Source: JBMYQA01 sp049600855 (lineage in GTDB: Bacteria > Bacteroidota > Bacteroidia > Cytophagales > Flammeovirgaceae). Taken from it: a DNA stretch of 15,271 nt. Position numbers and translations under genes: made by a program. The DNA is taken from positions 1-15,271 of the forward strand of contig JBMYQA010000131.1 in the NCBI GenBank assembly GCA_049600855.1, given 5' to 3'. A model generated the notes under the pieces. That model was not told the origin of the DNA. It saw nothing but the letters and a program-made list of their open reading frames with translations, and ran no database searches. This document shows positions 14,576-15,271 of this stretch, in pieces (position 1 is the stretch's first letter; the number at the start of each line of letters is the position of its first letter).

Positions 14576-14606
14576 GTAAGATCGTCATTATTTTATCTTA
14601 CTTTTG
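14576..14606 (+). promoter_or_regulatory. Inverted repeat overlapping a candidate -7 element
   Basis: GTAAGAT (14576-14582) and ATCTTAC (14595-14601) are perfect 7-bp arms with a 12-base loop. The right arm overlaps TACTTTTG (14599-14606), a TAnnTTTG match about 90 bp ahead of the T9SS-tail gene. There is no TTG at the right distance (the nearest is 27 bp upstream). It could be an operator over a promoter, or a weak terminator for the preceding gene. Confidence 0.4.
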
Positions 14607-14697
14607 TAGAAGAAAATGGAAACCAAATAGGGTTCACTTTCGTTAATTAAACAAACAATTTTGTCTAAATCACGAACATAGAAATTGATTAACAAAA

Positions 14698-15060
14698 ATG
14701 AAAAGATTAATACTAATAGCGATAACGACACTTACTCTACTAACAATCAATGGCTTAGGTAGTTTTAACCTCCAAGCACAAAGTTTAGAACAGGAAGTAC
14801 AAGGCATAAAAATCAGCAAGGCATATCCAAACCCTGCTCAGGATTATGTACAATTTAATTATACAATTCCCCAAGGAAGTGCCAAAGTTGAAATTCAATT
14901 TTTCAACATGATTGGTGAAGTAGTCTTGAAACAAGAGCTACAAGCAAACACGAGCAATGCTAGATTATCAATTAGTAAGCTGCAAAAAGGGGTGTATTTC
15001 TACCGATTGGTGATTAATAATAAAACCCGAGGGGGTATTCAAAAACTTATTGTAAAATAG
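14698..15060 (+). CDS. Secreted mini-protein: signal peptide plus T9SS type A sorting domain
   Basis: The 120-residue product has a signal peptide (MKRLILIAITTLTLLTINGL, cleavage likely after LQAQ at about 28). It then passes almost directly into a type A T9SS C-terminal sorting domain: KAYPNPAQDYVQFNY (about 41-55), a central GEVVLKQEL, then LSISKLQKGVYFYRLVINN and the terminal K-L-I-V-K. Such tails direct proteins through the outer membrane by the type IX system, after which they are usually cleaved or attached to lipopolysaccharide. Here only about 13 residues separate signal and tail, so there is no cargo domain. It may be a small surface protein, a relic of a larger one, or a functional stand-alone tail. 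Its terminator follows closely. Confidence 0.9.
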   Translation: MKRLILIAITTLTLLTINGLGSFNLQAQSLEQEVQGIKISKAYPNPAQDYVQFNYTIPQGSAKVEIQFFNMIGEVVLKQELQANTSNARLSISKLQKGVYFYRLVINNKTRGGIQKLIVK

Positions 15061-15083
15061 GTTTGTTATAAATCATGATGCTC

Positions 15084-15113
15084 ACCGAAAGTCTGCCGGC
15101 TTTCGGTTTTTTT
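15084..15113 (+). terminator. Rho-independent terminator after the T9SS-tail gene
   Basis: ACCGAAAG and CTTTCGGT form a perfect 8-bp stem around an 8-base loop, directly followed by TTTTTT. It lies 24 bp after the stop codon. Confidence 0.95.
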
Positions 15114-15121
15114 ATGTCGCA

Positions 15122-15271
15122 CTACAATTGCTTCTTAATATCCTCTAGGAACGAACGTATCCGCTTCAACATTTCGATAATCTCAATTTTATCTTTCGAT
15201 GCTGGAGAACTTTCCAGTAAATCTTTGGCTCCTTGTAAAGTATAGCCCCGTTCTTTCACTAAAAAATAAAT
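15122..15271 (-). CDS. C-terminal fragment of a MerR-family regulator
   Basis: The minus strand holds the last 49 codons and the stop of a gene that runs off the right edge. The visible part contains LVKERGYTLQGAKDLLE, the standard end of the MerR DNA-binding domain (usually L-x-E-x-G-[YF]-[TS]-[LI]-x-G-A). It continues with a helix EIIEMLKRIRSFLEDIKKQL, the dimerisation coiled coil typical of short Bacteroidota MerR proteins. There is no C-terminal effector domain, so the full protein was probably about 110-120 residues. The signal it senses cannot be told. Confidence 0.78.
   Translation of the reverse strand: MYFLVKERGYTLQGAKDLLESSPASKDKIEIIEMLKRIRSFLEDIKKQL

Noticed and set aside
1..15271. 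Search for CRISPR arrays, tRNA or rRNA genes, insertion sequences, phage genes or attachment repeats
   Set aside because: No regularly spaced repeats, cloverleaf, transposase or integrase motifs were seen on either strand.

Overview
The window looks like chromosomal DNA of a gliding member of the Bacteroidota, most likely of the order Cytophagales. The evidence is a gldA-gldF-gldG cluster, a protein with a type IX secretion (T9SS) sorting tail, a BatA-domain protein, low GC content, and promoters of the Bacteroidota form (TTG, 19-20 bp, TAnnTTTG) in front of rplU and rpsT. There is no sign of phage, insertion sequence, CRISPR array, tRNA or rRNA. Most genes are single or in short operons separated by clear hairpin terminators.

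Layout. 1-83: start of an unrecognised minus-strand gene. 211-765: membrane-anchored protein with two tandem winged-helix-like repeats, divergent from the first gene across a perfect 22-base palindrome. 823-1260 (-): double iron-sulfur protein (divergent 4Fe-4S domain plus CDGSH domain). 1507-1962 (+): small exported protein of unknown role. 2060-2467 (-): Hsp20-like protein. A strong bidirectional terminator lies between the last two. 2681-4723 (-): BatA/von Willebrand-like membrane protein. 4954-5565 (-): rplU-rpmA operon (ribosomal proteins L21 and L27). 5884-7083 (+): polytopic membrane protein that I read as a shortened relative of membrane pyrophosphatases without their catalytic loops. 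7457-10707 (+): gldA, gldF and gldG, followed by a DUF4340-like protein at 10806-11780. 11911-12171 (-): rpsT (S20). 12385-12672 (+): small protein, overlapping tail to tail with a YhhN/TMEM86-like membrane protein (12638-13351, -). 13534-14467 (+): ECF sigma factor and a small single-pass membrane protein. 14698-15060 (+): signal peptide plus T9SS tail with almost no cargo. 15122-15271 (-): C-terminal end of a MerR-type regulator.

How the genes work together. GldA (ATPase), GldF (permease) and GldG (auxiliary protein) would form one ABC transporter associated with gliding motility, and the DUF4340-like protein is a likely accessory to it. The T9SS-tail protein implies that the cell has a type IX secretion system, although none of its core genes is here. 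The ECF sigma factor and its membrane neighbour may form a small regulatory pair. The remaining genes are housekeeping (L21, L27, S20) or of unknown role.

The most novel item is the pyrophosphatase-like protein. The intact frame, the collinear match to family helices 5-11 and the clean loss of every acidic pyrophosphate/Mg2+ loop suggest a retained non-catalytic descendant of the family, not a decaying gene. This rests on comparison with remembered family sequence and needs a profile search.
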